Assembly: GCA_937871505.1 (NCBI GenBank)
Contig: CALMPF010000065.1
Span: 59,234 to 123,233 of the forward strand
Length of the DNA: 64,000 nt
Reading direction: 5' to 3'
Source of the DNA: an uncultured Planctomycetia bacterium
Lineage (GTDB): Bacteria; Planctomycetota; Phycisphaerae; Phycisphaerales; SM1A02
The notes beneath the pieces were generated by a model. It was given only the letters and a program-made list of their open reading frames with translations. It had not been told where the DNA came from and ran no database searches. Positions 27,522 through 37,579 of the stretch are shown here, piece after piece; the stretch's first letter is position 1, and each line of letters starts with the position of its first letter. The translations under genes were made by a program, and so were the position numbers.

Positions 27522-30287
27522 TCAGTCCATCGGAGCCGCTTCGCGGCGTTCCTCGCGGTTGCTCCGCTCGCGCGCCGACGGAGCGTTCAACTGCGCCCGG
27601 ATCTGCCTGCGAAGCTGGGCGAGTTGGCGCGGCGTCATCCCGGCGCGGGCAAGGTCCGCCTCGATCGCGGTGATCCACTCGACGGCCACCGCGCGATAGC
27701 CGAGCTGCGTCTCGAGCCGCTCGACGAGGTCCGGCAGGTGCGCGGCGCCGTAGAAGATCGCCACCCGGAGGGCGCCTGCATCCGGCGCGCTCCGATCGAG
27801 ATCCTGAGTGAGCTGCGCGAGCGCGTCGACGGCGACCTGGTTGCGCTCGTCGATCAGGACCGCGACCGCGCCCGCCTCGACCGCGCCGCTTGCGAGGATC
27901 GCCGCGGGATCGGCGAGGATCTCGACCATGATCGCCTTGATGGCCTCGCGGATTCCTCCGCCGAGCAGTCCGTCGGCGAAGCGCACCAGCCGGAGCATGA
28001 GCTTCGCCACCGCCGCCGGAAGCGAGTTCCCCGCGAGCGTCTCCACGAGCGTGAACTGCTCCACGCCATGGCGGGCCAGCGCCGCGTTGAACTCGTCCAT
28101 GGTCATGTCGGCGACGTGCCAGCCCGGCCGGTCGTAGTCGATCGAGCGGATCTGATCGGCGAGGCCCAGCGCCGCGGCAAGCTGCGCCTGAAGGCCTTCG
28201 TCCTCGTCGCTTGCGGCGCCCCGTGCCGGAGCGCGCACTCCGGCGCGCGGGACGACGACGAGATCCGCCGCCTCGCCTTCGCCTCCGGGAAGACCATCGG
28301 CGCCGAGGGAGCGCAGCTCGAAGCGCCGTGCGCCCGCATCGGCTCCGTCATCATCGAGCCAGACCACCGTGATCGGATGTCCCCATGCATCCTGCGCCAG
28401 CGCGCGGACGATCGCGGGAAGCCGCGAGTCCAGCGGCCCCACCGCCTCGGCGAGGGCGGCCAGATCGCGGGGCGGCGCGGGCATCTCCCCGGCCTCCTGC
28501 CCGGTCGCTGCGGCGATCGTTTCGGGGCCCTCCGCCCGGTCGGTCGCGCGACGCGGATCCCGGAGCAGCCGGCCCGCCTCCGCGCCTCGCCGCGGCGACT
28601 CCTCGTGATCGCGATCGACGCGCTCGAGCAGATCCGCGAGCAGGGACATCGATGCCCGGGTGCTTGCGCGGCGGCTCCGCAGGTCGTCTCCTCCCGGCGG
28701 CCGCGACCCGGCGGGCATGACGGACTCGTAGAGGACGACATCGTGCGCGCCGAGGAGCGCATCGATCCGGCGGTACATCGAGGGCTCGCCGACATGGGCG
28801 ACGCCGACGACCGAAAGCTCTGGAAGGCCCGGGGCCTGCATCGTGAAGGTCGCCACGTCGAGGGCGGTGCGGGTCGGTCCGGCTTCGCGACGGCGCAAGG
28901 CTGGGAGGCCCGCGGTCGCTGCCCCGTCGCGCGCGCCGCGCCGTCGAGCCTCGAAGCCCGGCGTCGCGACGACGCGGCGGGCACCGTCGGGTCCCCGGCG
29001 CCGCTCGCCGACCGCTGGAGGGCGACCGCCGCGTTCCTCCTCTTCGAAGGCGATCTGGGCTTCGAGGCGCAGCTCCCGAGGGCGCAGCCCGCGGGCGGGA
29101 TCGCGCTCCGCGGGCCCTTCCGCGAGCGCAAGTCCGGGAGGCCCGAGCACCGTCAGCGCCGTCGAGAGCGCATCCGCGTCGGCGGCGCTCGGGGCGAAGA
29201 CGGTCACCGTGCTGCGGCTGGTCATGGCAGCGCCCGTTCGCGGGTCGGTCACGTGGGAGTGCCGCACGCCATCCTGGTCCACGAACTGCTCCGCGTCGCC
29301 GCTGATCGCCACCGCGCCCTCGACGAGCGGAACGCCGCCGAGCCCCGGGAGCGCCACGCTCCACGCCGTGGCACCGGGCGGCGGGGCGCCAGCGCCGACG
29401 GCGCTTCCGAAGTCCACCAAGGCCCGCGAGAGGCCGCGCTCCCTGAGCGCATCGAGGACGAGGTCGACCGCGAGTCCCTTGCCGATCCCGCCGAGATCAA
29501 GACGCATGCCCGCGTCGGTCAGCCGCGCCGAGGCCCCCGCGCTCGGCCGCGAATCCACCGCGAGGTCGGGAGTGCCGGAGCGCCCCTGCGTCGGCGCCAG
29601 GATCTCGAGCTTGCGCCAGTCGACCAGCGCCGCTGCCCGGGCGAGCGCCGCGGGATCGGGGAGCTCCCCCTTCGCCCGCGCCTCCCGCCACAGCGCCGTC
29701 ACCGGACCGATCGTCGGATCGAACGCACCATCGGTCCGCTCGGCCCAGTCGCGCGCCGCGCTGAGCGCAAGGAGGAGCTCGCGTGAGATCGGCTGCGCAG
29801 GTCCTCCGGCCGCGCGGTCCAGGGCGCGGAGCTCGCTTGCGTCGCGCCAGTCACTCCACGACGATTCCAGCCGCTCGACGAGATCGAAGACCTCGGCGAC
29901 GGCGGCGGCGACCGTCTCCTCGATTCTCGGTCCAGCCTCGGCGCCATCCGCCGGATGAACCACGATCCGCAGCCGAGTTCCCATCGCAATCCGGCTATAT
30001 TCGAACGGCCCGGGCTGTGACGGGCCCGGCGAACCTGCGGAGCCGGACGAGCCTGCCAATCCTGCCGAGATCGCTGCGACCGAGGGCGCATCGACGGCGC
30101 AGGCGGCCGTCGCGACGCCCCGGAGCAGCGGCACCGCGAGTGCGATGGCGCTCGCGAGGGCCAGCCGGGCGAAGCCTGGCTCGCGGAGTCGACGAGATGC
30201 TCCGCCCGAACGCCGCCGCAAAGCTCCGCTCAACGTCAAGGTCAGAGTCCCCCGCGAACTTCCAGACCCGATCGGCGCACGTCTCAT
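27522..30287 (-). CDS. ApbE-like FAD:protein FMN transferase fused to a TraB/PrgY-like domain
   Basis: One continuous 921-residue frame holds two domains. After a signal-like segment (LALASAIALAVPLL, about 43-56), residues about 95-445 match ApbE: SRIAMGTRLRIVVH, FDPTIGPVTALWREAR, MRLDLGGIGKGLAVDLVL, the metal-site region HVTDPRTGAAM, and the usual closing VVATPGF. Known ApbE proteins attach FMN to Thr of periplasmic redox proteins. Residues about 485-905 match the TraB/GumN/Tiki-like fold: VVGVAHVGEPSMYRRID, DVVLYESV, IDERNQVAVDALAQL and FYGAAHLPDLVERLE, with conserved His, Glu and Arg-Asn positions. No stop codon separates them, so a true fusion is likely, although a second start cannot be excluded. 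The N-terminal start is uncertain; its ATG overlaps the divergent gene's ATG. Confidence 0.78.
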   Translation of the reverse strand: MRRAPIGSGSSRGTLTLTLSGALRRRSGGASRRLREPGFARLALASAIALAVPLLRGVATAACAVDAPSVAAISAGLAGSSGSAGSPGPSQPGPFEYSRIAMGTRLRIVVHPADGAEAGPRIEETVAAAVAEVFDLVERLESSWSDWRDASELRALDRAAGGPAQPISRELLLALSAARDWAERTDGAFDPTIGPVTALWREARAKGELPDPAALARAAALVDWRKLEILAPTQGRSGTPDLAVDSRPSAGASARLTDAGMRLDLGGIGKGLAVDLVLDALRERGLSRALVDFGSAVGAGAPPPGATAWSVALPGLGGVPLVEGAVAISGDAEQFVDQDGVRHSHVTDPRTGAAMTSRSTVTVFAPSAADADALSTALTVLGPPGLALAEGPAERDPARGLRPRELRLEAQIAFEEEERGGRPPAVGERRRGPDGARRVVATPGFEARRRGARDGAATAGLPALRRREAGPTRTALDVATFTMQAPGLPELSVVGVAHVGEPSMYRRIDALLGAHDVVLYESVMPAGSRPPGGDDLRSRRASTRASMSLLADLLERVDRDHEESPRRGAEAGRLLRDPRRATDRAEGPETIAAATGQEAGEMPAPPRDLAALAEAVGPLDSRLPAIVRALAQDAWGHPITVVWLDDDGADAGARRFELRSLGADGLPGGEGEAADLVVVPRAGVRAPARGAASDEDEGLQAQLAAALGLADQIRSIDYDRPGWHVADMTMDEFNAALARHGVEQFTLVETLAGNSLPAAVAKLMLRLVRFADGLLGGGIREAIKAIMVEILADPAAILASGAVEAGAVAVLIDERNQVAVDALAQLTQDLDRSAPDAGALRVAIFYGAAHLPDLVERLETQLGYRAVAVEWITAIEADLARAGMTPRQLAQLRRQIRAQLNAPSARERSNREERREAAPMD

Positions 30288-31320
30288 GACCGACCATAGG
30301 AAGCGTCTCTCGGCGATCTGTCCTCATCGCCGCCTCGCCGTCGCGCGGCGCCGCGTCGCCGGCGCCGCGTTCATCCGGACGGCGGCGCTTGCGCTCGCGC
30401 TGCCGGTGGTCATCGCGGCGGGTCCGCGCGCAGCGGCGACGTCCCAGCGCGCCGGAGAGGGTGCGGAGAGCGCCGCGTCGAAGGGCGCCGCCGACGGCCT
30501 CTCGCGGCGGACGATCCGCGTCCCAGGAACCACGGTCTCCTTTGAGCTGCGGCTCGTTCCCGCGGCGCCCCCAGCCGAGGACGTCGCGGATGATCCGCCG
30601 CCCCCCCTCTTCGTCGGCGCCACGGAGGTGACGTGGGACCTCTACGACATCTTCGTCTACCGCCTCGACGAGCCGCAGGGTGACGGCCGCGCCGACGCGA
30701 TCGCGCGGCCGAGCAAGCCCTACGTTCCCCCCGATCGCGGCTTCGGACATGCGGGGTTTCCCGCGATGGGCATGACCCATCGCGCTGCGGAGCGCTTCTG
30801 CGAGTGGCTGAGCGCGGTCACCGGCGAGCGCTTCCGGCTGCCCTCAGAAGCCGAGTGGGAGCACTTCGCGCTCGCGGGCGACCCGGGGGACTTCGCGTGC
30901 GAGAGCGAACCTGGCTGCCTCGACGGGATCGCGTGGTTCCTGGAGAACAGCGCCGGGACGACCCGGCCCGTCGCGACCAAGGCAGCGAACCGCTGGGGGC
31001 TCTTCGACGTGCACGGCAACGTCGCCGAGTGGGTGACGAGTTCCTCGGGCGGTCGCCCGATCGCGAAGGGCGGCTCCTATCTCGACCCCGGCGAGCAGCT
31101 CGCTGCCGGAGCCTCCCTCCGTCAGAAGTCGACCTGGAACGCCAGCGATCCGCAGATTCCCAAGAGCGAGTGGTGGCTTGCGGATTGCTCCTTCGTCGGG
31201 TTTCGGGTCGTGATGGAGTCTTCGGGGTCGGCGCCCTCGAAGGAGCGGCGCGACGGGATCGCCGCGCCGGAGGCGCCGGGCGGGGCCTCCGGCACTCCGA
31301 CCGAGTCAGGAACCCGGTGA
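30286..31320 (+). CDS. Exported FGE-sulfatase-domain (SUMF1-like) protein
   Basis: A 344-residue protein with an N-terminal signal segment (RRRVAGAAFIRTAALALALPVVIAA, about residues 17-41) and a formylglycine-generating-enzyme-type domain: GATEVTWDLYDIFV, PAMGMTHRAAERFCEWLS, RFRLPSEAEWEHFAL, GLFDVHGNVAEWVTSS, AKGGSYLDPG and FVGFRVVM. The catalytic Cys pair of true FGE is not evident; only a single Cys in LADCSFVGF occupies the late block. It is more likely a structural or binding member of the family than a sulfatase activator, and no sulfatase gene is nearby. The ATG shares bases with the divergent ApbE-TraB start (CATG), and no ribosome binding site is visible. Confidence 0.8.
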   Translation: MTDHRKRLSAICPHRRLAVARRRVAGAAFIRTAALALALPVVIAAGPRAAATSQRAGEGAESAASKGAADGLSRRTIRVPGTTVSFELRLVPAAPPAEDVADDPPPPLFVGATEVTWDLYDIFVYRLDEPQGDGRADAIARPSKPYVPPDRGFGHAGFPAMGMTHRAAERFCEWLSAVTGERFRLPSEAEWEHFALAGDPGDFACESEPGCLDGIAWFLENSAGTTRPVATKAANRWGLFDVHGNVAEWVTSSSGGRPIAKGGSYLDPGEQLAAGASLRQKSTWNASDPQIPKSEWWLADCSFVGFRVVMESSGSAPSKERRDGIAAPEAPGGASGTPTESGTR

Positions 31321-31413
31321 GGCGCCGATGCGTCCGACGGCTCCGGCGCGCAGCCGACGGACATGCGCGCAGGCGCAGGAGCGCCCCTTGAGACCGGCCC
31401 ATCAGGCACCCCG

Positions 31414-32841
31414 ATGAAGACTCTCCACGGCACCAACCCCTCCGGCGGCGCACCGATCACGCGCCGTGACTTTCTCGCCGCCACCGCGCTGGGCGCAGCG
31501 GTCTCGCCGCTCGCGGGCCCGATCGGCGCCTCGACGCTCGCCCGCGGCGCGCTCGCCTCGCCGCACCCGATCGCTTCGCCGCGCCGCCGACCTCTCTCGA
31601 CGCTGCGCGTCGGGCTGGTCGGCTGCGGCGGGCGCGGCGCCGGCGCGGCGATCCAGGCCCTCGGCGCCGACCCGGACGCCGTCCTCTGGGCGGTCGCCGA
31701 GGCGGTCCCGGACCGCCTCGACGGCGGGCTCGCACGGCTCGAAGCCGCCCTCCGCGACCGCGACGACGACGCGGGCGACGAGAGCTTCTCGCGCCGTCTC
31801 GACGTGCCGCGGCAGCGCCGCTTCGTCGGGCTCGAGAGCCACCGCGAACTGCTCGAGAGCGGCGTCGACGTCGTCCTCCTCTGCACGCCCCCGGTCTTCC
31901 GGCCGCGGCAGCTCGCCGACGCAGTCGAGGCCGGGAAGCACGTCTTCTGCGAGAAGCCCGTCGCCATCGACGGCCCCGGCGTGCGGAGCGCTCTCGCCTC
32001 GGCGCGGCTGGCGAAGGAGCAGGGCCTGGCGCTCGTCTCCGGCTTCTGCTGGCGCTACAGCGCCCGGGAGCGCGAGACGTACGGGCGCATCCACGACGGC
32101 GCCATCGGAGATCTCGTCGCGGTCTACACGACGTACAACGCCACCGGCTGGATCGAGCCGCGCCCGCGGCGGCCGGAGTGGAGTGACATGGAGTTCCAGC
32201 TTCGCAACTGGCACTACTTCAACTTCATCAGCGGCGATCACATCGTCGAGCAGGCGGTCCACGCCATCGACAAGATCCACTGGGCCTTCAACGACATCCG
32301 TAGCGCCGGCGACGGCGCCCCGTCGCGCCTCCCGCTCCGCGTCGTCGCCGTGGGCGGCCGCCAGACGCGCCCCGCCCTCCCCGAGACGGGCAACGTCTTC
32401 GACCACTTCGCCCTCGCATACGAGTACGACGGCGGCGTCCGCGCGTTCCACATGTGCCGGCACTGGCCCAACTCCCCCTCGGACAATTCCGACTTTCTCA
32501 TGGGCACGCTGGGAACGGCGACGATCAACGGCTGGACCGACACCCATGTCATCACCGGCCCGAACGCGTGGCGCAGCTCCTCGCCGCGCAACGACATGTA
32601 CCAGCAGGAGCACGACGACCTCTTCGCCTCCATCCGCAGCGGCGCGCCGATCAACGACGGGGTCGCGATGGCCGAGAGCACGCTGATGGCGGTGATGGGC
32701 CGGATGGCGGCGTACACCGGTCAGGCGGTGACGTGGGAGCAGGCGCTCGGGTCGCGCGAGGACCTCCTGCCGCCGCGCTGGGAGTGGGGCGACCGTCCGG
32801 TCCCGCCGGTCGCCGTTCCCGGGACGACGCCGCTGATCTGA
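31414..32841 (+). CDS. Gfo/Idh/MocA family oxidoreductase, Tat-exported (copy 1)
   Basis: A 475-residue NAD(P)-dependent oxidoreductase family member. The N-terminus has a twin-arginine signal (TRRDFLAATALGAAVS, Arg17-Arg18). A Rossmann fold follows (LRVGLVGCGGRGAGAAIQAL), then the EKP motif (VFCEKPVAIDGPG, near 180) whose Lys is catalytic in this family. The C-terminal domain contains GDHIVEQAVHAIDKIHWAF, with the conserved His region, and FDHFALAYEYDGGV. Substrates are usually sugars or their derivatives. Tat-exported MocA proteins are characteristic of planctomycetes and are thought to fold with cofactor before export. It is closely similar to the next gene, so the pair arose by tandem duplication. 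Confidence 0.9.
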   Translation: MKTLHGTNPSGGAPITRRDFLAATALGAAVSPLAGPIGASTLARGALASPHPIASPRRRPLSTLRVGLVGCGGRGAGAAIQALGADPDAVLWAVAEAVPDRLDGGLARLEAALRDRDDDAGDESFSRRLDVPRQRRFVGLESHRELLESGVDVVLLCTPPVFRPRQLADAVEAGKHVFCEKPVAIDGPGVRSALASARLAKEQGLALVSGFCWRYSARERETYGRIHDGAIGDLVAVYTTYNATGWIEPRPRRPEWSDMEFQLRNWHYFNFISGDHIVEQAVHAIDKIHWAFNDIRSAGDGAPSRLPLRVVAVGGRQTRPALPETGNVFDHFALAYEYDGGVRAFHMCRHWPNSPSDNSDFLMGTLGTATINGWTDTHVITGPNAWRSSSPRNDMYQQEHDDLFASIRSGAPINDGVAMAESTLMAVMGRMAAYTGQAVTWEQALGSREDLLPPRWEWGDRPVPPVAVPGTTPLI

Positions 32842-33051
32842 CGCTCCGTCGCGCCACGCCCCCGGCGGGCCACGCCCGGAGCCCGCGCCCGACGTCGAGG
32901 CGATGCAAGTCGATCGACGTCGAGGTCCGCCCTCCGGAGCCGTGGACGACACAGCCGCAGCTCCTCGGCGGTGCCGCCCGCCCTCCGCCGCCCAATCGGA
33001 TCGACTCCTTCGCCGGCCGGCCTCCCGCACGCCATCCCCTCCCTCCGCATC

Positions 33052-34422
<1,371 letters not shown>

Positions 34423-34528
34423 CGCGCGAACGCGACTCCGCCGGCGCGGGCGCTCCGCGGCGGCGACGGGCTCTCCGCACACCGGGTGGCTGCGGGGTCC
34501 GCGGGTGTCCGCAGGTCGCCCCGCCACC

Positions 34529-35854
34529 TCACCGCAGGGGCGCCAACGCCAGCAGCGTCTGGTCATCGGCGCGCGCGGCGCGGCTGGAGAACTCCGAGAC
34601 CGCTCCGAGGATGGCATCGAGCGCCGCTTCCGGGTGCGGCGGCGCGGCACCGAGGACCAAAGCGAGCCGGTCGACTCCGAAGAGGCGCCCCGCATCGTCG
34701 CGGGCTTCGGAGATGCCGTCGGTGTAGGCGACGACGAGTTCCCCCGGCGCGAGCGCGGTGGAGGCCTCTTCGTAAGACGTCTCCCGCTCGATCGCGAGCG
34801 GGAGCCCCCCCGCAGCGTCGAGGGCGCGCACCCGGCCGTCGAGTCCGCGCCGGAGCGGCGCGGGGTGGCCCGCGGTGGCGTGGTCGAGGCGGCGCTCGGA
34901 CGGATTCCAGCGGGCCGCGAAGGCCGTGATGAAGTTGCCTCCGATCGGCCTGCGCGAGAGCTCTTCGTTCAGGACCGCGAGCGCCTCGGCGGGCCCCGGC
35001 GCCGTCGCGGGATCGCGCCATGACTCGCGCCCGTGCAGGACCGCGTGGAGCATCGCCACGACCGTCGCCGCGCCGGCTCCATGTCCGGAGACGTCGGCGA
35101 CGATCGCCAGCGCCGTGCCATCCGGCAGCGGAAGCACGTCGTAGTAGTCGCCGCCCGCGCGGCGGCTGGTGAGGTAGCGCGCCGCGATGCCGAGGCCCGG
35201 GATGCGCGGGATCGGCTGGGGCAGGAGGGACCGCTGGACAGCGGCGACATCCTCGAACTCGCGTTCGAGGGCCGCGTTCAGCGAACGGACCTCGTCCAGC
35301 AGCGAGAGCCGCGAGGCCGCGCCCACGATCAGGTTCCCGGTGAGCAGCGCGTCCTCGAGCGACTGGTCGTCGAAGGCGCCCGGCTCGGGGCGGAAGTAGA
35401 AGCTCCAGTGGTGGACCGCGCCGTCGAGGAAGATCGGCAGCGCCACCGCGCTGCGCAGCCTCGGCGCGAGATCGCCGAGGACGGGATCTCCGCCGAGCCG
35501 GAGATCGTCGAAGCGCCGGGGCACACCGCCTTCGATCGTCGAACCGATGAAGCCGCCGCGCAGGACCTCGGAGAGCGACGTCGAGTTCGCCCCGTCGATC
35601 CGCTGCCGGCCGGCGACCAGCGCCGGGATGTCCGCGTAGCGCGCCACGCGATAGGCGCCGCCGTCGAGCCCATGCACCACGGCGCGGACCATCACGTCGA
35701 TGCGGTGCAGGACGAGATACCCCTGCGCGAACGCGCGCATCGCCGCCGCCGAGGAGGGCGAGCGGCTGACCATCTCGAGCATCCGAAGCTGAAGCGCCAC
35801 CCGCTCGGGCGTGCGTGCGGAGCCATCGGCGCGATCGGGAGTCGCCTGGTTCAT
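34529..35854 (-). CDS. GAF-like plus PP2C/SpoIIE-type serine phosphatase
   Basis: A 441-residue cytoplasmic signalling protein. Residues about 20-190 look like a GAF-type sensor region (LEMVSRSPSSAAAMRAFAQG, LRSAVALPIFLDGAVHHWS). Residues about 200-441 form a PP2C/SpoIIE phosphatase domain, with AAVQRSLLPQPIPRIPGL, the metal-binding RRAGGDYYDVLPLPDG, ADVSGHGAGAATVVAMLH, ATAGHPAPLRRG and VAYTDGISEARDDAGRLFG. Such phosphatases (RsbU/RsbP type) usually act on anti-sigma-factor antagonists in partner-switching control. No anti-sigma or STAS partner is adjacent, so the target is unknown. The start is chosen at the ATG nearest the conserved region; an in-frame ATG at 35884 would add ten residues. 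Confidence 0.9.
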   Translation of the reverse strand: MNQATPDRADGSARTPERVALQLRMLEMVSRSPSSAAAMRAFAQGYLVLHRIDVMVRAVVHGLDGGAYRVARYADIPALVAGRQRIDGANSTSLSEVLRGGFIGSTIEGGVPRRFDDLRLGGDPVLGDLAPRLRSAVALPIFLDGAVHHWSFYFRPEPGAFDDQSLEDALLTGNLIVGAASRLSLLDEVRSLNAALEREFEDVAAVQRSLLPQPIPRIPGLGIAARYLTSRRAGGDYYDVLPLPDGTALAIVADVSGHGAGAATVVAMLHAVLHGRESWRDPATAPGPAEALAVLNEELSRRPIGGNFITAFAARWNPSERRLDHATAGHPAPLRRGLDGRVRALDAAGGLPLAIERETSYEEASTALAPGELVVAYTDGISEARDDAGRLFGVDRLALVLGAAPPHPEAALDAILGAVSEFSSRAARADDQTLLALAPLR

Positions 35855-35978
35855 GTCACGGTTGCTTCTTCGCCGCCGGTCCATCCGGCGCGGGCCGCCT
35901 TCGCGGGCTCATCCGCGATGCGCTGCCCGCGCCTGAGCGGGCTCGCCGCCCCATCGAGATCGATCACATCGAGATCGA

Positions 35979-36743
35979 TCAGCCTGGACAGCCGTCCCAC
36001 GACGCGAGGAGGAGGCCGAGATCGCCCGCGTCGACGATCCCGCTCTCGTCGAGATCGGCGAGCGGATCGCTCGTCGCCCACGCCGCGAGGAGCAGCCCGA
36101 GATCCGCGGCGTCGACGGTGCCGCTGCCATCGAGATCGCCTGGACAGGGCGTCACGACCGCCAGAAGCTGGGCCGTCGCCATGTCGAGCTTCGCCTTGGC
36201 CGCTTCGATCTCCGCGATCGACTGCGCCTGGAGCGCGAGGAACTGCGCGGGCGGGAACGTCGGCGAGCTGAGCTGGACGATCGCCGCTGCGACCGTCGAG
36301 ACGGTCTCCTGGGCCTGCGCGAGCTTTGCCGATGCCCGCGCCACGATCGGCGCGGGCGGACAGGCTTCCCCGGGATCGCCGGCGGCGGCGATGGCGGAGT
36401 GAGCTTCCGAGATCGCCGCCGAGCATTGCGCGAGGTCGTTGGTCGCCTCGAGCACCAGCAGGATCTTCGTCGTCGTCGACTGGCCCGGCGCGAGCGCCGT
36501 CAGCGGAACGATCGCCTGCGCAGCCTCGGCGGAGGCGACCGCAGCGTGCCCGGCCGCGATCGGGCAGCTCGCAGCGACAGCGCCGGATGCCGCGGCGAGC
36601 CCGCCGAGGAGGACCGCGACCCGGCAGGCGAAGCGCGAAAGCGCGCCCCCGACTCGCGAGTCCGGCGAGTCCAGCGAGCCCGGCGTCGGCGCCGAGCGGA
36701 TCGGTCGTTCGGTTGGTCTGTCGGTCGGTCGGTCGGGGCTCAT
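35979..36743 (-). CDS. Exported helical protein with C-terminal dockerin-like EF-hands
   Basis: A 254-residue protein with an unusual N-terminus: MSPDRPTDRPTERP, encoded by a four-base repeat. A signal segment follows (ACRVAVLLGGLAAASGAVAA, about 37-56), then an Ala-rich helical middle with coiled-coil potential (SIAEIEAAKAKLDMATAQLL). Two dockerin-like EF-hand loops end the protein (DLDGSGTVDAADLGLLLAAW and DLDESGIVDAGDLGLLLASW). Its start codon overlaps the stop codon of the ExbB-like gene (ATGA), so the two are translationally coupled. That pairing is odd, because ExbB/TolQ genes are normally followed by ExbD/TolR. A partner role for the proton channel is an inference only. Confidence 0.75.
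   Translation of the reverse strand: MSPDRPTDRPTERPIRSAPTPGSLDSPDSRVGGALSRFACRVAVLLGGLAAASGAVAASCPIAAGHAAVASAEAAQAIVPLTALAPGQSTTTKILLVLEATNDLAQCSAAISEAHSAIAAAGDPGEACPPAPIVARASAKLAQAQETVSTVAAAIVQLSSPTFPPAQFLALQAQSIAEIEAAKAKLDMATAQLLAVVTPCPGDLDGSGTVDAADLGLLLAAWATSDPLADLDESGIVDAGDLGLLLASWDGCPG
36701..36736. repeat. Imperfect tetranucleotide repeat (TCGG units) at the start of the dockerin gene
   Basis: Nine consecutive four-base units, of which the last four (36721-36736) are perfect TCGG. On the minus strand they encode the PDRPTDRPTERP stretch directly behind the start codon. Gain or loss of one unit would shift the frame of the dockerin gene, so slipped-strand switching is possible. Confidence 0.75.
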
Positions 36744-37378
36744 GCGCGCTTCCTCGCCGCGTGACCCTCCTGGGCCGCAGCGATGATGACCTCCAGCCTT
36801 CCCAGGGACCGCTCGCCCTGGGCGCGGAAGATCATGAAGGGAAAGAGGGTGAGAATGGCGATGAGCAGCCCCGCAGCGGTCGTGATCAGCGCCTCCGCGA
36901 TGCCGCCGGAGACCATGCGCGGGTCCGTCAGGGCGCTCTGCTCGCCGATGAGCTGGAACGACCGGATGATGCCGGTCACCGTCCCGAGGATGCCGACCAT
37001 CGGCGCCGCCGTGATGATCGTCGAGAGCGTCCCCATGAACCGGTCGATCCTCGGCCGCTGGGCCTCGACCGCCTCGATCGCGACCGCGTCGGAGGCGCCA
37101 TCGTCGAGAAGCCGGGCCGCGACGCGTCCGTAGATCGTCCCGTCTCCGCGAAGCAGCTTCTCGACCGCAGGGCGGTCTCCCGAGCGCAGGGCGGCGGCAA
37201 GCCGCGCGATGCGACCCGCGCCGCCGCGCCGATGAAGCAGGATCCAGAACGTCGCCCGCTCGATCACCAGCGCGAGGCTCGTCACGCTGAGAAGCGCAAG
37301 CGGCCACATGAGCAGGCCGCCGCGGTCCATCACGGTCCAGAAGAGCTCCAGCGGCGACGCGCCGTCCAGGGGAGGCAT
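36740..37378 (-). CDS. MotA/TolQ/ExbB-type proton channel protein
   Basis: A 212-residue membrane protein with three predicted helices: LFWTVMDRGGLLMWPLALLS with SLALVIERATFWILL near the N-terminus, and two in the C-terminal half (TIITAAPMVGILGTVTGIIR and ALITTAAGLLIAILTLFPFM). The segment APMVGILGTVTGIIRSF is the family signature. These proteins form the pore that couples proton flow to TonB, Tol or motor systems. The expected small partner (ExbD/TolR/MotB) does not follow; a dockerin-tailed protein does, joined by an ATGA overlap. Which system it energises cannot be read from here. Confidence 0.9.
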   Translation of the reverse strand: MPPLDGASPLELFWTVMDRGGLLMWPLALLSVTSLALVIERATFWILLHRRGGAGRIARLAAALRSGDRPAVEKLLRGDGTIYGRVAARLLDDGASDAVAIEAVEAQRPRIDRFMGTLSTIITAAPMVGILGTVTGIIRSFQLIGEQSALTDPRMVSGGIAEALITTAAGLLIAILTLFPFMIFRAQGERSLGRLEVIIAAAQEGHAARKRA

Positions 37379-37564
37379 GGGTCGCGGATCGTACTCGGAA
37401 GCCAACGATCGCCGAGCGCGCTCGGCGGAGGCCGGAAACGCGGTCCCGAGAGCGGCCCGCCGGGCGCCCTTCGACGGTGAGCGCGCCGACGCGGACCGAC
37501 CCCGACGAACCTCGTCGCGCCGGCGCCCCCGGCCCTCCGCCACCAGCCGCCGCTGCCGCGACGT

Positions 37565-37570
37565 TACAAT
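37565..37570 (+). promoter_or_regulatory. Candidate -10 element of a leaderless prenyl-synthase transcript
   Basis: TACAAT lies 9 bases before the GTG start and matches the -10 consensus at five of six positions. Transcription would begin at or within a few bases of the start codon. No -35 is recognisable in the G/C-rich upstream sequence. Confidence 0.5.
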
Positions 37571-37579
37571 CCGCCTCAC

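Noticed and set aside
30286..31320. Calling the SUMF1-domain protein a formylglycine-generating enzyme
   Set aside because: The catalytic Cys pair is not visible and no sulfatase gene is nearby; the domain is widespread in non-FGE proteins.
31380..31395. AGCGCCCCTTGAGACC, resembling the inner part of the repeat's terminal inverted repeat
   Set aside because: Only about 11 bases match and nothing of the element follows; a chance match is likely.
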